Source: DAOTWY01 sp003696565
GTDB lineage: Bacteria; Chloroflexota; Anaerolineae; Aggregatilineales; Phototrophicaceae
Assembly (NCBI GenBank): GCA_034435635.1
Contig: DAOTWY010000126.1
Coordinates: 1-48,215 of the forward strand
Reading direction: 5' to 3'
Length of the DNA stretch: 48,215 nucleotides
In this document: positions 40,901 through 48,215 of the stretch, one piece after another
How positions within the stretch are numbered: the stretch's first letter is position 1
Layout of the letters: every line of letters starts with the position of its first letter
The notes under the pieces: generated by a model
Databases searched by the model: none
What the model saw: the letters and a program-made list of their open reading frames with translations, nothing else
Told to the model about the DNA's origin: nothing
Position numbers and translations under genes: made by a program

Positions 40901-43900
40901 ATTTAACACGCCACTATCTACCGTCACACCTTGTTCATCGGTGATGGTGTAGGATGGCAGATCCACATCATCAATCAACAGACCACCCACGTTCGTAACA
41001 GTGAAGCGGAATTGACCGTTTTGATCTGTACAAACGGCACTCGTCAGCAAGACAGGTGGGTTGTAGCATTCGGCTGCTGTTGCAGTTGCATTATTGCCCA
41101 ATACACCTTCAGCACCTTGCGGTAATTCCAGTGTGATCGTCAGAGAGCCATAAGCACCGATAATTTGCCGTGGCAATTCAGAAACAGAACCACGTGCAAC
41201 TTCATTACCATCACCATCTGTAATGACATAAGTCGGCAGTGTATTGGTGATCGGTGTGCCACCCGTCTGGGTGTAGCTGAAGCCAAACACGCCATTCAAA
41301 CTTTCGCCATAGACGCACTGTGCATTCACGTTATAGACCGGCGGAGTGTAGCAATCTTGCCGTGCCGCAGAGGCATATTCCGCGCCACCAACATAGACCT
41401 TAACTGTAACAGCTGTTTGTCCATCAAACTGCTGGCTATATGGCACGCTCAACGCGCCGTTGGATAAGACATTACCATCTGCGCCTAGCACTTCGTAGGT
41501 CGGTTCCTGACCTGTCAGCGGTGTTGCACCGTTGCCAGTGATGTTGACCACAAAGCTGCCGTTGCTGTTTTCCACACAGATGACTTCTGGCACATAGGTC
41601 GGTTCAGTGTAGCAGTCATCGTTAGTGTCCTGAGCGTATTGCACGCCGCCGACATAGACAACCACTTGCACGATTTCCTGTCCATCAAACTGCTTACTGA
41701 ATGGAACAGTCAGTGCGCCACTTTCCAGTGAAACGCCGTTCGTGCCGAACACTTCGTAGGTCGGTTCCTGACCTGTCAGCGGTGTTGCACCGTTGCCAGT
41801 GATGTTGACCATGAAGCTGCCGTTACTGTTTTCCACACAGATGACTTCCGGCACATAGGTCGGTTCGGTGTAGCAGTCTTGACGTGTCGCAGAGGCATAT
41901 TGCACACCACCAACATAGACCTTAACTGTAACAGCTGTTTGTCCATCAAACTGCTGGCTATATGGCACGCTCAACGCGCCGTTGGATAAGATGTTGCCAT
42001 CTGCGCCTAGCACTTCGTAGGTCGGTTCCTGACCTGCCAGCGGTGTTGCACCGTTGCCAGTGATATTGACCACGAAGCTGCCGTTACTGTTTTCCACACA
42101 GATGACTTCTGGCACATAGGTCGGTTCAGTGTAGCAGTTTTCTGCCGTCACAGCGGAGATTTCTTCACCCGCAAAGCTCATTGTCAGTGATTGATACTTA
42201 CCAGTGTAAGTTCTTGGCAGTTGATCCACCGTGCCGCTATCAACCGGATTGCCGTTCTGATCCACAACCGTAAAGGTTGGATAAACCCGTGGTGTGCCGT
42301 CGATGGTTATGCCAAAGGTGAATTCACCATTTGCACCACAAACTGCACTTGGCGTATAGGTTATATTTCCACCACACGGTTCAGAGATATCCGCACGTGG
42401 TTCAGAGAAGCCAGGATGCCCCGGACGCTGATCCACTTCTAAACGCAAGCTCTTATCCGCATGTTGTGGGAAGGTAAGTGTTTGAGTTTCACCACCAGTG
42501 AGTTGGATAGAGCCTTGCTCAAGCAATTGCCCATTAACGCCACCTGGTAGCAATTCATACAAACGCCATTCCACCGGACCTTGCATATCACCGCCACCTG
42601 GTTCACCGGTGTTGGTTACACTGAAGGACGGGTTGCCATTTTGATCACAACGTCCATCCACAGATACACTGGAACGATCCCAAATGGTGCAGTTAGAGGT
42701 AATCGACTGTTGCCCGGCTGTGGTGGTGAAGGTCACATTACCACGTGGGTTGCGGACGGTGAATGTCGCAGATTCGTTGCGCCCCAGTTGGAAGCTATTA
42801 TTCCGCAGGTTAACACTCTGACCGTTGACAGTCGCCGTTACTGTATCAGCAGAAGGCATTGGACCACCACTGTTGAAGATCACCAGGGTGATATCACCAT
42901 TGTCTTCGCAGATCGTGCGGAGATTCAATAGTGGGTCTTGTGTTGAGCCACCGCTACCAACCTGGATCAACCGTGGGACACTACCAGTAATCTGTCCGTT
43001 GCTAATGTTCATGGTCACCTGATAGGTGCCGGATTGCTCGTAGGTGTAGCAAACCCGACTCAAATCATCACCTGGCGGGTCTTGAACACCTGCACCGCCG
43101 AAGTCCCATCCAGTGACAAACACACCTTCGTCCAGTTGCGCGACGAAGCAGACATAATTGCCGCCCTGTGGTTGTTCCACAAAGGTTGAGCCACTTTCAA
43201 AGACACTGAAGGTCTTAATGGTGTTGGTTGCACGGGCGGTTGTGCCGATGCTGTTTTCAACTTCAAGCGTTACCAAATAACTGCGTCCGGCTTCTGTGAA
43301 GGTTACACACGGATTTGTACTTTCAGTGAATGAATCCGTTTCACCATTACCAAAGTCCCAACGCCATACAACGATTGGTGCGCCATCACTGTTAGATTGA
43401 TCGGTAAAGCAGACTTGTGTACCTGCCTGCACGCCGTATTCACTCGGCACGAAGTTAGCAGTTAGTGCGCCACCCGATGGATAAATGCGGACAACCACGC
43501 TGGCTTCAATCCGCCCATCAACGCCTTCACCTGTTACGGTGACAGTGTAGTCAGTAACTTCAGTTACAGCACCAAAGAAGTAACTAACGGTGCTAGAACC
43601 GCTGCGGTTGGTTGACCCATCTGGGAATGTCCAGATGTAGCTACCCGGTGTGATATTTACGCCTTCAGCAGTGAAGTTGATCGTCACAGGACCTTCTGCT
43701 TCGGTGCGATCCGCTGTCACATTGATGCGTGCATTATCAATAACGGTGATGGATTTGGTTTGGCTACCGCGTAGTTCACCCGCTGAGCCAACACGCCCAT
43801 CCAAACGGATGCGATATTCGCCTGGTGTGTCATAAGTCACACAGCCGGGCTGATAAGCAGTGCTATCCACAGAATCGCCACCGTTATCGAAGTTCCATGA

Positions 43901-46900
43901 CCACTCAACATCATTTTCCAGGTCAAGTGTATCACGACGATCGCTAGAGGTGTTGTTCAAGCAGACTTGCTCGCCAACGCGAATTTCGCGCGGGGTAACA
44001 TCAAAGCTAACATACAGCCGCCCAATAGAGACATTTCTTGACCCCCGGCAGACGACCTCACCATTATTATCCAAATCAGTCACGGTGACAGAGATGGAAT
44101 AACCTTCACCGGTCTTGAGTGCGCTCCAGGTACTGGCGTTAACAGTGATGCTGTTGCTGGTAGATGAGCCTAAATTGATAGGACCACCAGGACCATTGAG
44201 TACCCATTCATAGTTAAAGTTAACACTCACGCCACCGGTTTCAATGTTGTAGCGATAGGTGTAGTTGCTTGTGGGGCTTTCTGGTGTTGTATCACCCCTA
44301 ATATTGCCACAGACAAACTGCTCAGTCGCCACATTGATATTGCGTGAGCGTGTGCAGTCATCACTACCATCACCACCCACAACAATTGCGCGGTAAGTTA
44401 AGGTATAACGCGCCCCTGGAATGGTGAACTGATAGCTCCATGTCGTGCCAGTACCGGTGGCAACCACCTCATCTGGGTTAACATCTGTACGGGTCAACGT
44501 CCATTCAATAACGTATTCACGCCCTTGAACGTTACTCACACGATTATTGGTGTTAAAGTTGACTGTTTCACCAATACCCGGGGAGGTATCACTGACGTTG
44601 GGTGTATTACAGACCAGTGAGCCGTATTCGACAACAACGCTGTTGGTCTCTAATGAGCACTCCGCGCTATTGCCACTATCTGGATCAAACATCCGCCCAC
44701 TGATGTTATAAGTCCCCTCAGCTGTCCATGCAAAACTGATCTGACGTGTGTTGAAGGTTTGTGAACCATCTGGTGCTTCAACGATCCACTCATATTGTAG
44801 GTTCGGATATGCCCGGGTTACATCGTCAGAGTGATTGATTCTGAACGTTGAGGATTCATTCGGCTGGAGTGAGAAATCGCCAGAAATAGAGCATTCAAAG
44901 CCCGGTTCAGCGATGTTAATCACAACAGATGTCTCACACAGAACACCTTCTTCAGATTGTGCAGTGTAAGTCAATGTATAGGAATCAGTTGGGACGTTCC
45001 AAGTGAAGGAGAAGTTGCTGCCTTCGCTGGATGCCACCTGCCCATTTGGACCAGAAACCGTCCAAGTTTGGGTCGTAATCGTACGTCCACCGAGGTTTTG
45101 TACACTGCCGTTATAGTTGATTGTTTCACCAGGAACAACATTACGGCGACCAGAAATAGAACACTCAGCTTCTGGCAAGTTCACGGTGATCTCTGTGCTT
45201 TCTGCCTGGCTGTCTCCACCACCATTGCGAACGGTTAAGCGGATCAAGTATCGCCCGCTGTTGCTAATAGTGAAGGATGTGTTGTAGTTGGTCTCATCCG
45301 TTGCCACAACTGTGTTGGTGTCCATGTCAATCAGTTCCCACAGCCAAGTTGTCACGTTACCTTGGCTGGTATTGGTGACAAAGACCGTACCGCCAACATT
45401 GATGCTGTTGGTACTGGTGGTGAAACTGGCAATCGGAGGGGTTTGTCCGGTTGCAGTGGAGACCCATTGCTTAGTTTCCGCACTAGATTCACCATTTGCG
45501 CCAACCGTCACTAATGCGATCTGATAATTACCGCTGGTTGGATAAACGGTACAAACAGGATTGCCGTTATCTTCCACACCGTTGCCCGGCGCGTTGACAA
45601 AGTCAAAATACCAGGTATTGGTCACAGCGTTTTGGCTGGTGTTATTCAAACAAACACGGAAACCACCGTTATCGGGCAATTCTGTGATTGATTCAACCTC
45701 AAAACTGGCAGTGACAGTGCTACCGGTTGCAAAAGCATAGCTTCTGATCTTATTGCCGCCTGTGCGACCACCATAACCAGTCACCGTCATTGTAATGGCA
45801 TAAGTACCCGGTTCGGTTAAGGTCACTTGGTGTGGACCCTGACCAGAGAACGTCTCGATCACGGAATTATCTGCGGTATTCACAACCACAAATTCCCAGG
45901 TTTCAATGGGACCACCATTGACCTGATCACTGGTATCCAACAAGCTGATGACACGCGGAATACCAGAATCAACCACCGTGATAGAGAAATCTGGAATAGG
46001 TTCAATCAGGGTTTCGGTCACTTCCACACTACCACGTGCAGTTGTAGTACGCGGTTCACCGTTACCAGCACGGTCTCCAGTGACCACTAGCACAATTTCC
46101 CATATACCTTCTTCTTCTAATGTGAAGGTTGGGCTAGCTTCTATACTGGTGACTTGCGTACCAGTGGTGGTGTTGGTCAACGTCCAGGCAAAGCTCAGTG
46201 TCTCGCCTTCCATTTCCGTACTGCTGGTGTTGTTCGCCGTGAAGGTGAACGGTGCAGAACCCGATGCGCGGCTGGTGGTAAAGCTAGCAATTAACGCATC
46301 TTCTGTCACTGGCGGACCAGCTGTGATTTCCACACTGCCCGAAAGCACGATGTTATCGCCGCCGGCTTCTGGCACACAGGTTAAGGTCACAGGATAACTG
46401 CCAGCCGTGTCATAGACGCGGGAGAAGGTCTCTTGTGTAACAACATCACCGCCACCAAAATCCCAGCTCACTGAGCTAATGCCTACTTTATTAGCAACGC
46501 TAAACGTGGCAGTAACTGGCAATGTATCACCACTTAATTGAATATCAATGGCACAAGAAGCCGTCACTTCTTCCCCACCTTCAGATACCGTTACGCTGTC
46601 GCTAGCGTTGTAAACGCGCCCATACTGATCGGTCACGGTCAAGGTGATGGTATAAGTCCCCGCAGCGGCATAGGTATGGGTTGCACTGGCAACATCACCA
46701 GCACCATTGCCATCCCCAAAGTCCCAAGCGATGGTATAAGTCAAGCCAGCACTGTTCTGAATATCTGCGTTGACGGTTACCTCTAGATTGTTTCCAGAAC
46801 CAGTAAAAGCGACACTATCCAAACGTGGGAAGTCGCTATCTGAAATAGTAACACTTTGTGTATTGCTAAAAGAACGTCCATTTTGATCTTGAACGGTTAG

Positions 46901-48007
46901 TGTCACATCAAAAGACGTAGACTGATCCACACCAGGATGAGGATATGTGTGTGTGACTGTGTCACCGCTGCCCGTATTGCCATCACCAAAAGTCCACTGC
47001 GCATTTGTGCTATCACTGGTGGTGTTGGTGAAGGTGACGTTGCCAGCCCCATTATTCACAATATCAAATGTCACATTAAGTGTGGTCTCAACAACATTGG
47101 GGTCTGATATCGGTTCAGAGTTTGGACAACCAGTGTCATCTACACCAAAGCCAGCATCACCTTCTGCCGGGCAGGCATCCACATCATCCGTGAAACCATC
47201 GCCGTCAGTATCTGGGATCGGGTTCGGGCAGCCATTGCCATCCACGCCATACCCTTGATCGCCTTCTGCCGGGCAGGCATCCACGTCATCCGTGAAACCA
47301 TCGCCGTCAGTATCTGGGATCGGGTTCGGGCAACCGGTGCTATCCACGCCATACCCTTGATCGCCTTCTGCCGGGCAGGCATCCACATCATCTGTGAAAC
47401 CATCGCCATCACTATCCGGGGGGGGCGGGTTCGGGCAGCCATTGCCATCCACGCCAAAACCGGCATCACCCTGACCTGGACATGCATCCACGTCATCCGT
47501 GAAGCCGTCTCCATCGCTATCTGGTGGCGGGTTCGGGCAGCCACTGCCATCCACGCCAAAACCGGTATCGCCTTCCGCCGGACATGCATCCACGTCATCC
47601 GTAAAGCCGTCTCCATCGCTATCTGACGGCGGCGGTGGGTTCGGACAGCCAGTGGCATCTAATCCAAAGCCAGCATCACCCTGACCTGGACATGCATCCA
47701 CGTCATCCGTAAAGCCGTCGCCATCACTATCTGGAGGGGGTAATGGACACCCACTGCCATCCACGCCAAAACCGGCATCGCCTTCCGCCGGACATGCGTC
47801 GTCCGTATCTGGGATACCGTCTCCGTCCCCGTCGTTACGGGTTTGTCGCTCTGAAGTTGCAGTGGGTGCCGCAGCAATTGCCGTAGCAGTTGCATCAGCA
47901 TTGGACTCATCATCCCCTCCGCCGGAAAGGATAATAAGTGCCCCCACAATAATCGCAACGCCGAGGACGACAAAGAATACGAGTTGGTTTCTACTTAAAT
48001 TTCTCAT
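37916..48007 (-). CDS. Giant surface protein: TSP3 repeats, PKD/Ig-like array, cysteine-bracketed repeats, TolB-like propeller
   Basis: 3363 residues in one uninterrupted frame. Residues 8-28 form a membrane anchor (LVFFVVLGVAIIVGALIIL). A Ser/Thr/Ala linker leads to seven TSP3-like calcium repeats (59-297), each like DSDGDGFTDDVDACP with a GCP end. PKD and related Ig-like domains fill about 310-1800 (WTFGDGNTGSGD, WDFGDGNGAG, WRWDFGNGE). From about 1870 to 2865 come some eleven repeats of 85-95 residues bracketed by C(Y/F)xxP. The C-terminus (2985-3330) is a TolB-like propeller (VWSPDGTKLAYES, FWSPDGNQLIFQS). It is probably a long extracellular stalk with a sugar- or protein-binding tip. GGAG precedes the ATG. 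Function unknown. Confidence 0.92.
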   Translation of the reverse strand: MRNLSRNQLVFFVVLGVAIIVGALIILSGGGDDESNADATATAIAAAPTATSERQTRNDGDGDGIPDTDDACPAEGDAGFGVDGSGCPLPPPDSDGDGFTDDVDACPGQGDAGFGLDATGCPNPPPPSDSDGDGFTDDVDACPAEGDTGFGVDGSGCPNPPPDSDGDGFTDDVDACPGQGDAGFGVDGNGCPNPPPPDSDGDGFTDDVDACPAEGDQGYGVDSTGCPNPIPDTDGDGFTDDVDACPAEGDQGYGVDGNGCPNPIPDTDGDGFTDDVDACPAEGDAGFGVDDTGCPNSEPISDPNVVETTLNVTFDIVNNGAGNVTFTNTTSDSTNAQWTFGDGNTGSGDTVTHTYPHPGVDQSTSFDVTLTVQDQNGRSFSNTQSVTISDSDFPRLDSVAFTGSGNNLEVTVNADIQNSAGLTYTIAWDFGDGNGAGDVASATHTYAAAGTYTITLTVTDQYGRVYNASDSVTVSEGGEEVTASCAIDIQLSGDTLPVTATFSVANKVGISSVSWDFGGGDVVTQETFSRVYDTAGSYPVTLTCVPEAGGDNIVLSGSVEITAGPPVTEDALIASFTTSRASGSAPFTFTANNTSSTEMEGETLSFAWTLTNTTTGTQVTSIEASPTFTLEEEGIWEIVLVVTGDRAGNGEPRTTTARGSVEVTETLIEPIPDFSITVVDSGIPRVISLLDTSDQVNGGPIETWEFVVVNTADNSVIETFSGQGPHQVTLTEPGTYAITMTVTGYGGRTGGNKIRSYAFATGSTVTASFEVESITELPDNGGFRVCLNNTSQNAVTNTWYFDFVNAPGNGVEDNGNPVCTVYPTSGNYQIALVTVGANGESSAETKQWVSTATGQTPPIASFTTSTNSINVGGTVFVTNTSQGNVTTWLWELIDMDTNTVVATDETNYNTSFTISNSGRYLIRLTVRNGGGDSQAESTEITVNLPEAECSISGRRNVVPGETINYNGSVQNLGGRTITTQTWTVSGPNGQVASSEGSNFSFTWNVPTDSYTLTYTAQSEEGVLCETSVVINIAEPGFECSISGDFSLQPNESSTFRINHSDDVTRAYPNLQYEWIVEAPDGSQTFNTRQISFAWTAEGTYNISGRMFDPDSGNSAECSLETNSVVVEYGSLVCNTPNVSDTSPGIGETVNFNTNNRVSNVQGREYVIEWTLTRTDVNPDEVVATGTGTTWSYQFTIPGARYTLTYRAIVVGGDGSDDCTRSRNINVATEQFVCGNIRGDTTPESPTSNYTYRYNIETGGVSVNFNYEWVLNGPGGPINLGSSTSNSITVNASTWSALKTGEGYSISVTVTDLDNNGEVVCRGSRNVSIGRLYVSFDVTPREIRVGEQVCLNNTSSDRRDTLDLENDVEWSWNFDNGGDSVDSTAYQPGCVTYDTPGEYRIRLDGRVGSAGELRGSQTKSITVIDNARINVTADRTEAEGPVTINFTAEGVNITPGSYIWTFPDGSTNRSGSSTVSYFFGAVTEVTDYTVTVTGEGVDGRIEASVVVRIYPSGGALTANFVPSEYGVQAGTQVCFTDQSNSDGAPIVVWRWDFGNGETDSFTESTNPCVTFTEAGRSYLVTLEVENSIGTTARATNTIKTFSVFESGSTFVEQPQGGNYVCFVAQLDEGVFVTGWDFGGAGVQDPPGDDLSRVCYTYEQSGTYQVTMNISNGQITGSVPRLIQVGSGGSTQDPLLNLRTICEDNGDITLVIFNSGGPMPSADTVTATVNGQSVNLRNNSFQLGRNESATFTVRNPRGNVTFTTTAGQQSITSNCTIWDRSSVSVDGRCDQNGNPSFSVTNTGEPGGGDMQGPVEWRLYELLPGGVNGQLLEQGSIQLTGGETQTLTFPQHADKSLRLEVDQRPGHPGFSEPRADISEPCGGNITYTPSAVCGANGEFTFGITIDGTPRVYPTFTVVDQNGNPVDSGTVDQLPRTYTGKYQSLTMSFAGEEISAVTAENCYTEPTYVPEVICVENSNGSFVVNITGNGATPLAGQEPTYEVLGADGNILSNGALSVPYSQQFDGQTAVTVKVYVGGVQYASATRQDCYTEPTYVPEVICVENSNGSFMVNITGNGATPLTGQEPTYEVFGTNGVSLESGALTVPFSKQFDGQEIVQVVVYVGGVQYAQDTNDDCYTEPTYVPEVICVENSNGSFVVNITGNGATPLTGQEPTYEVLGADGNVLSNGALSVPYSQQFDGQTAVTVKVYVGGAEYASAARQDCYTPPVYNVNAQCVYGESLNGVFGFSYTQTGGTPITNTLPTYVITDGDGNEVARGSVSELPRQIIGAYGSLTITLELPQGAEGVLGNNATATAAECYNPPVLLTSAVCTDQNGQFRFTVTNVGGLLIDDVDLPSYTITDEQGVTVDSGVLNLPFDQTYTGEYNSLTMSFSGGDMGDIQAVSTPDCFTEPVYVPSVICTDNNGEFAYSITNTGGSIVDTLPSYELFIDGQSQGVVNLGANDLPVNGTVRGQYGNVELVVYAGQTEAARANNDDCYELPQYEINAQCNAQVYGSYYFAGGLVQGSAQPLGDEPTFVITDADGNEVRSGVLSDLPFEIYGEHESLTITLTTTEGTIVGEATQTVDCYDAPVYEASLICYEGNGGYFYSVSRTSGQPLSSAPVPTFEIVNTADSNEVILSGSLQHNQTIVSGPFATPVESLTLNLSLGTSVLATQTAECYEPPVYEVTGLCLEENGNFGFTVVNTGGEPIELELEYVITDQDGNDVERGSIDSLPFEKVVVGDYDSLTMTLIIPEGGEGSTSEPFTLENCYEPPAYVPEIACSGNDGAFRVTVNNVGGDPLPGSTLPNYTVVDNVTGNVVFSGAVDVLPFVADHVGPYDSVTMNLFLGSNVVIATDDASDCYGTEQPNLDVGGVCVEGVASFTITNNGNADMTSPSAWRLYDAETNQLLQSGTVTLNMGETTTLTFEQYARLNLRLEVDQASGETVITELPACERPVVICGETTFSDDGFPSVDMNPALCGPDEERPNDDWEPVLVGEAICPDWLAYHTDQTDDWEIFRLGELPDGLTGPLNLSRGVDAIDVAPSRSPDGLWIAFASTRDGNWEIYVSRVDDETGESLQRVTRNDTSIDLDPVWSPDGTKLAYESTVDGNWEIRLIDLVTGEKWRLTDHPANDINPFWSPDGNQLIFQSDREEINGTQTWQLFTIDLTNGYDNPVVTWIEGQPQGDNHDPQYSKDGQIISFRSYVDDSSRSAVYIMNADGTGVTRVSQLGGEARNHALSPNGELVAYQSNVFNGINDIYVYEIATGQTRLITENSTPETENIIDISPTWFCESTTLVFASNANAAPDNQFDFDIYSVEALQITDPPYLVATQANRMTTIDSNDRDPQNTPAEENASRNGALPPKWTQQQ
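41354..42136 (-). repeat. Three tandem 261-bp near-identical units in the giant gene
   Basis: Units 41354-41614, 41615-41875 and 41876-42136 are each exactly 261 bp (87 codons) and differ at few positions. Each encodes CYTEPTYVPEVICVENSNGS to an Asp before the next cysteine. The other repeats of the same family in this gene are much more diverged, so these three are recent duplications. Confidence 0.93.
47116..47833 (-). repeat. Seven TSP3-type repeats (DNA level near-identical)
   Basis: Seven copies of about 34-36 codons. The acidic DxDGDGxxDDxDACP half is almost invariant, also at the DNA level; the rest varies between AEGDAGFGVDG and AEGDQGYGVDS-type sequence. Proline-rich joints of varying length (PPP, PPPP, PIP) separate them. 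Confidence 0.93.
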
Positions 48008-48215
48008 ATATTGTCTCCGGTTGTGTTGCTACATAAACGATTGTTACACTAACCTCCACCATAAAGTTTAAGGCAACACCTCCTCAAAACCAAAGCAATG
48101 TAAAAGATTTTTTAGAAACGACCAAAAAATTTACGTTATTCATAACAAAAATTCGCATAGTTTACAAAAAAAGAATATTAACTAATTTCAATAATTATTG
48201 AATAATATTTTATTT
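48008..48215 (-). promoter_or_regulatory. Leader and AT-rich upstream region of the giant gene
   Basis: No gene is visible in these 208 bases. It holds a 16-bp perfect palindrome, TTCAATAATTATTGAA (48187-48202), and a shorter one, GTTAT-TC-ATAAC (about 48134-48145). A purine-rich GAGGAGG lies about 70 bases before the start codon. No convincing -35/-10 pair could be fixed because the whole region is AT-rich. The true ribosome site is the GGAG 8 bases before the ATG. Confidence 0.4.

Noticed and set aside
47140..47658. Open frames of up to 172 codons on both strands inside the TSP3 repeat region
   Set aside because: They follow from the repetitive GC-rich codons of the giant gene, have no ribosome sites and consist of low-complexity repeats.
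47997..48068. A 23-codon frame (MVEVSVTIVYV...) on the minus strand overlapping the start of the giant gene, as a possible leader peptide
   Set aside because: The only purine-rich site, GAGGAGG, is about 16 bases from its ATG, too far for initiation, and the product shows no feature beyond chance.

Overview
The window looks like chromosomal DNA of a Chloroflexota bacterium, probably of the Anaerolineae. This is inferred from gene content (a copper nitrite reductase with an extra N-terminal cupredoxin domain, an odd dihydroorotate-dehydrogenase-like pair, FHA, SH3b and LysM surface proteins, a giant PKD/TSP3 surface protein) and not from a marker gene. There are 38 protein genes I can support, three tRNA genes (Lys-CTT, Ala-CGC, Phe-GAA, all on the minus strand, none with encoded CCA, each behind a sigma70-type promoter) and one CRISPR-type repeat at the extreme left edge. 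I see no integrase, transposase or insertion sequence.

Layout. 1-134: a 29-nt type I-E-like CRISPR repeat and tRNA-Lys. 297-3289: a dihydropyrimidinase/hydantoinase and a convergent MOCOS-like class V aminotransferase. 3404-17074: a 13-gene minus-strand operon for uptake and recycling of bacterial cell-wall sugars. It reads substrate-binding protein, OppB, OppC, OppD, OppF, a 59-aa two-helix membrane protein, a GntR/HutC regulator, NagZ, NamZ, a beta-lactamase-fold hydrolase, AnmK, a MurK/NagK-type kinase and MurQ. The enzyme set parallels the Bacillus subtilis murQ-amiE-nagZ-namZ locus, but here none of the hydrolases has a signal peptide and an oligopeptide-type ABC importer replaces the PTS. 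The proposed route is import of muropeptides, cleavage in the cytosol by NagZ and NamZ, phosphorylation by the kinases, and etherase cleavage to GlcNAc-6-P and lactate. A promoter with a DasR/NagR-like (dre) operator precedes the operon.

17304-24323: a second minus-strand cluster for nitrite/NO chemistry: Crp/Fnr regulator, 2x[4Fe-4S] ferredoxin, three-cupredoxin NirK, a PCuAC-Sco copper chaperone fusion, two tandem four-helix oxidase-like membrane proteins, DUF2249, a cupin, a protoglobin fused to a MoaD/ThiS-like domain, and an NnrS-like membrane protein. No classical NO reductase gene is present. An FNR/DNR-type box lies upstream of the ferredoxin-nirK promoter region, next to the regulator gene.

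24553-37811 is mixed: GH130 phosphorylase, tRNA-Ala, a PyrK/PyrD-like pair whose PyrD member lacks the orotate-site motifs, a double-FHA protein, an inositol monophosphatase, a membrane-anchored beta-propeller, a DUF6285 protein, two paralogous secreted SH3b and LysM proteins, tRNA-Phe, isocitrate dehydrogenase, an AEC transporter and a GNAT acetyltransferase. 37916-48007 is one 3363-residue surface protein: an N-terminal membrane anchor, seven TSP3-like calcium repeats, a long array of PKD/Ig-like domains, about eleven cysteine-bracketed repeats that I do not recognise as a named family, and a C-terminal TolB-like propeller.
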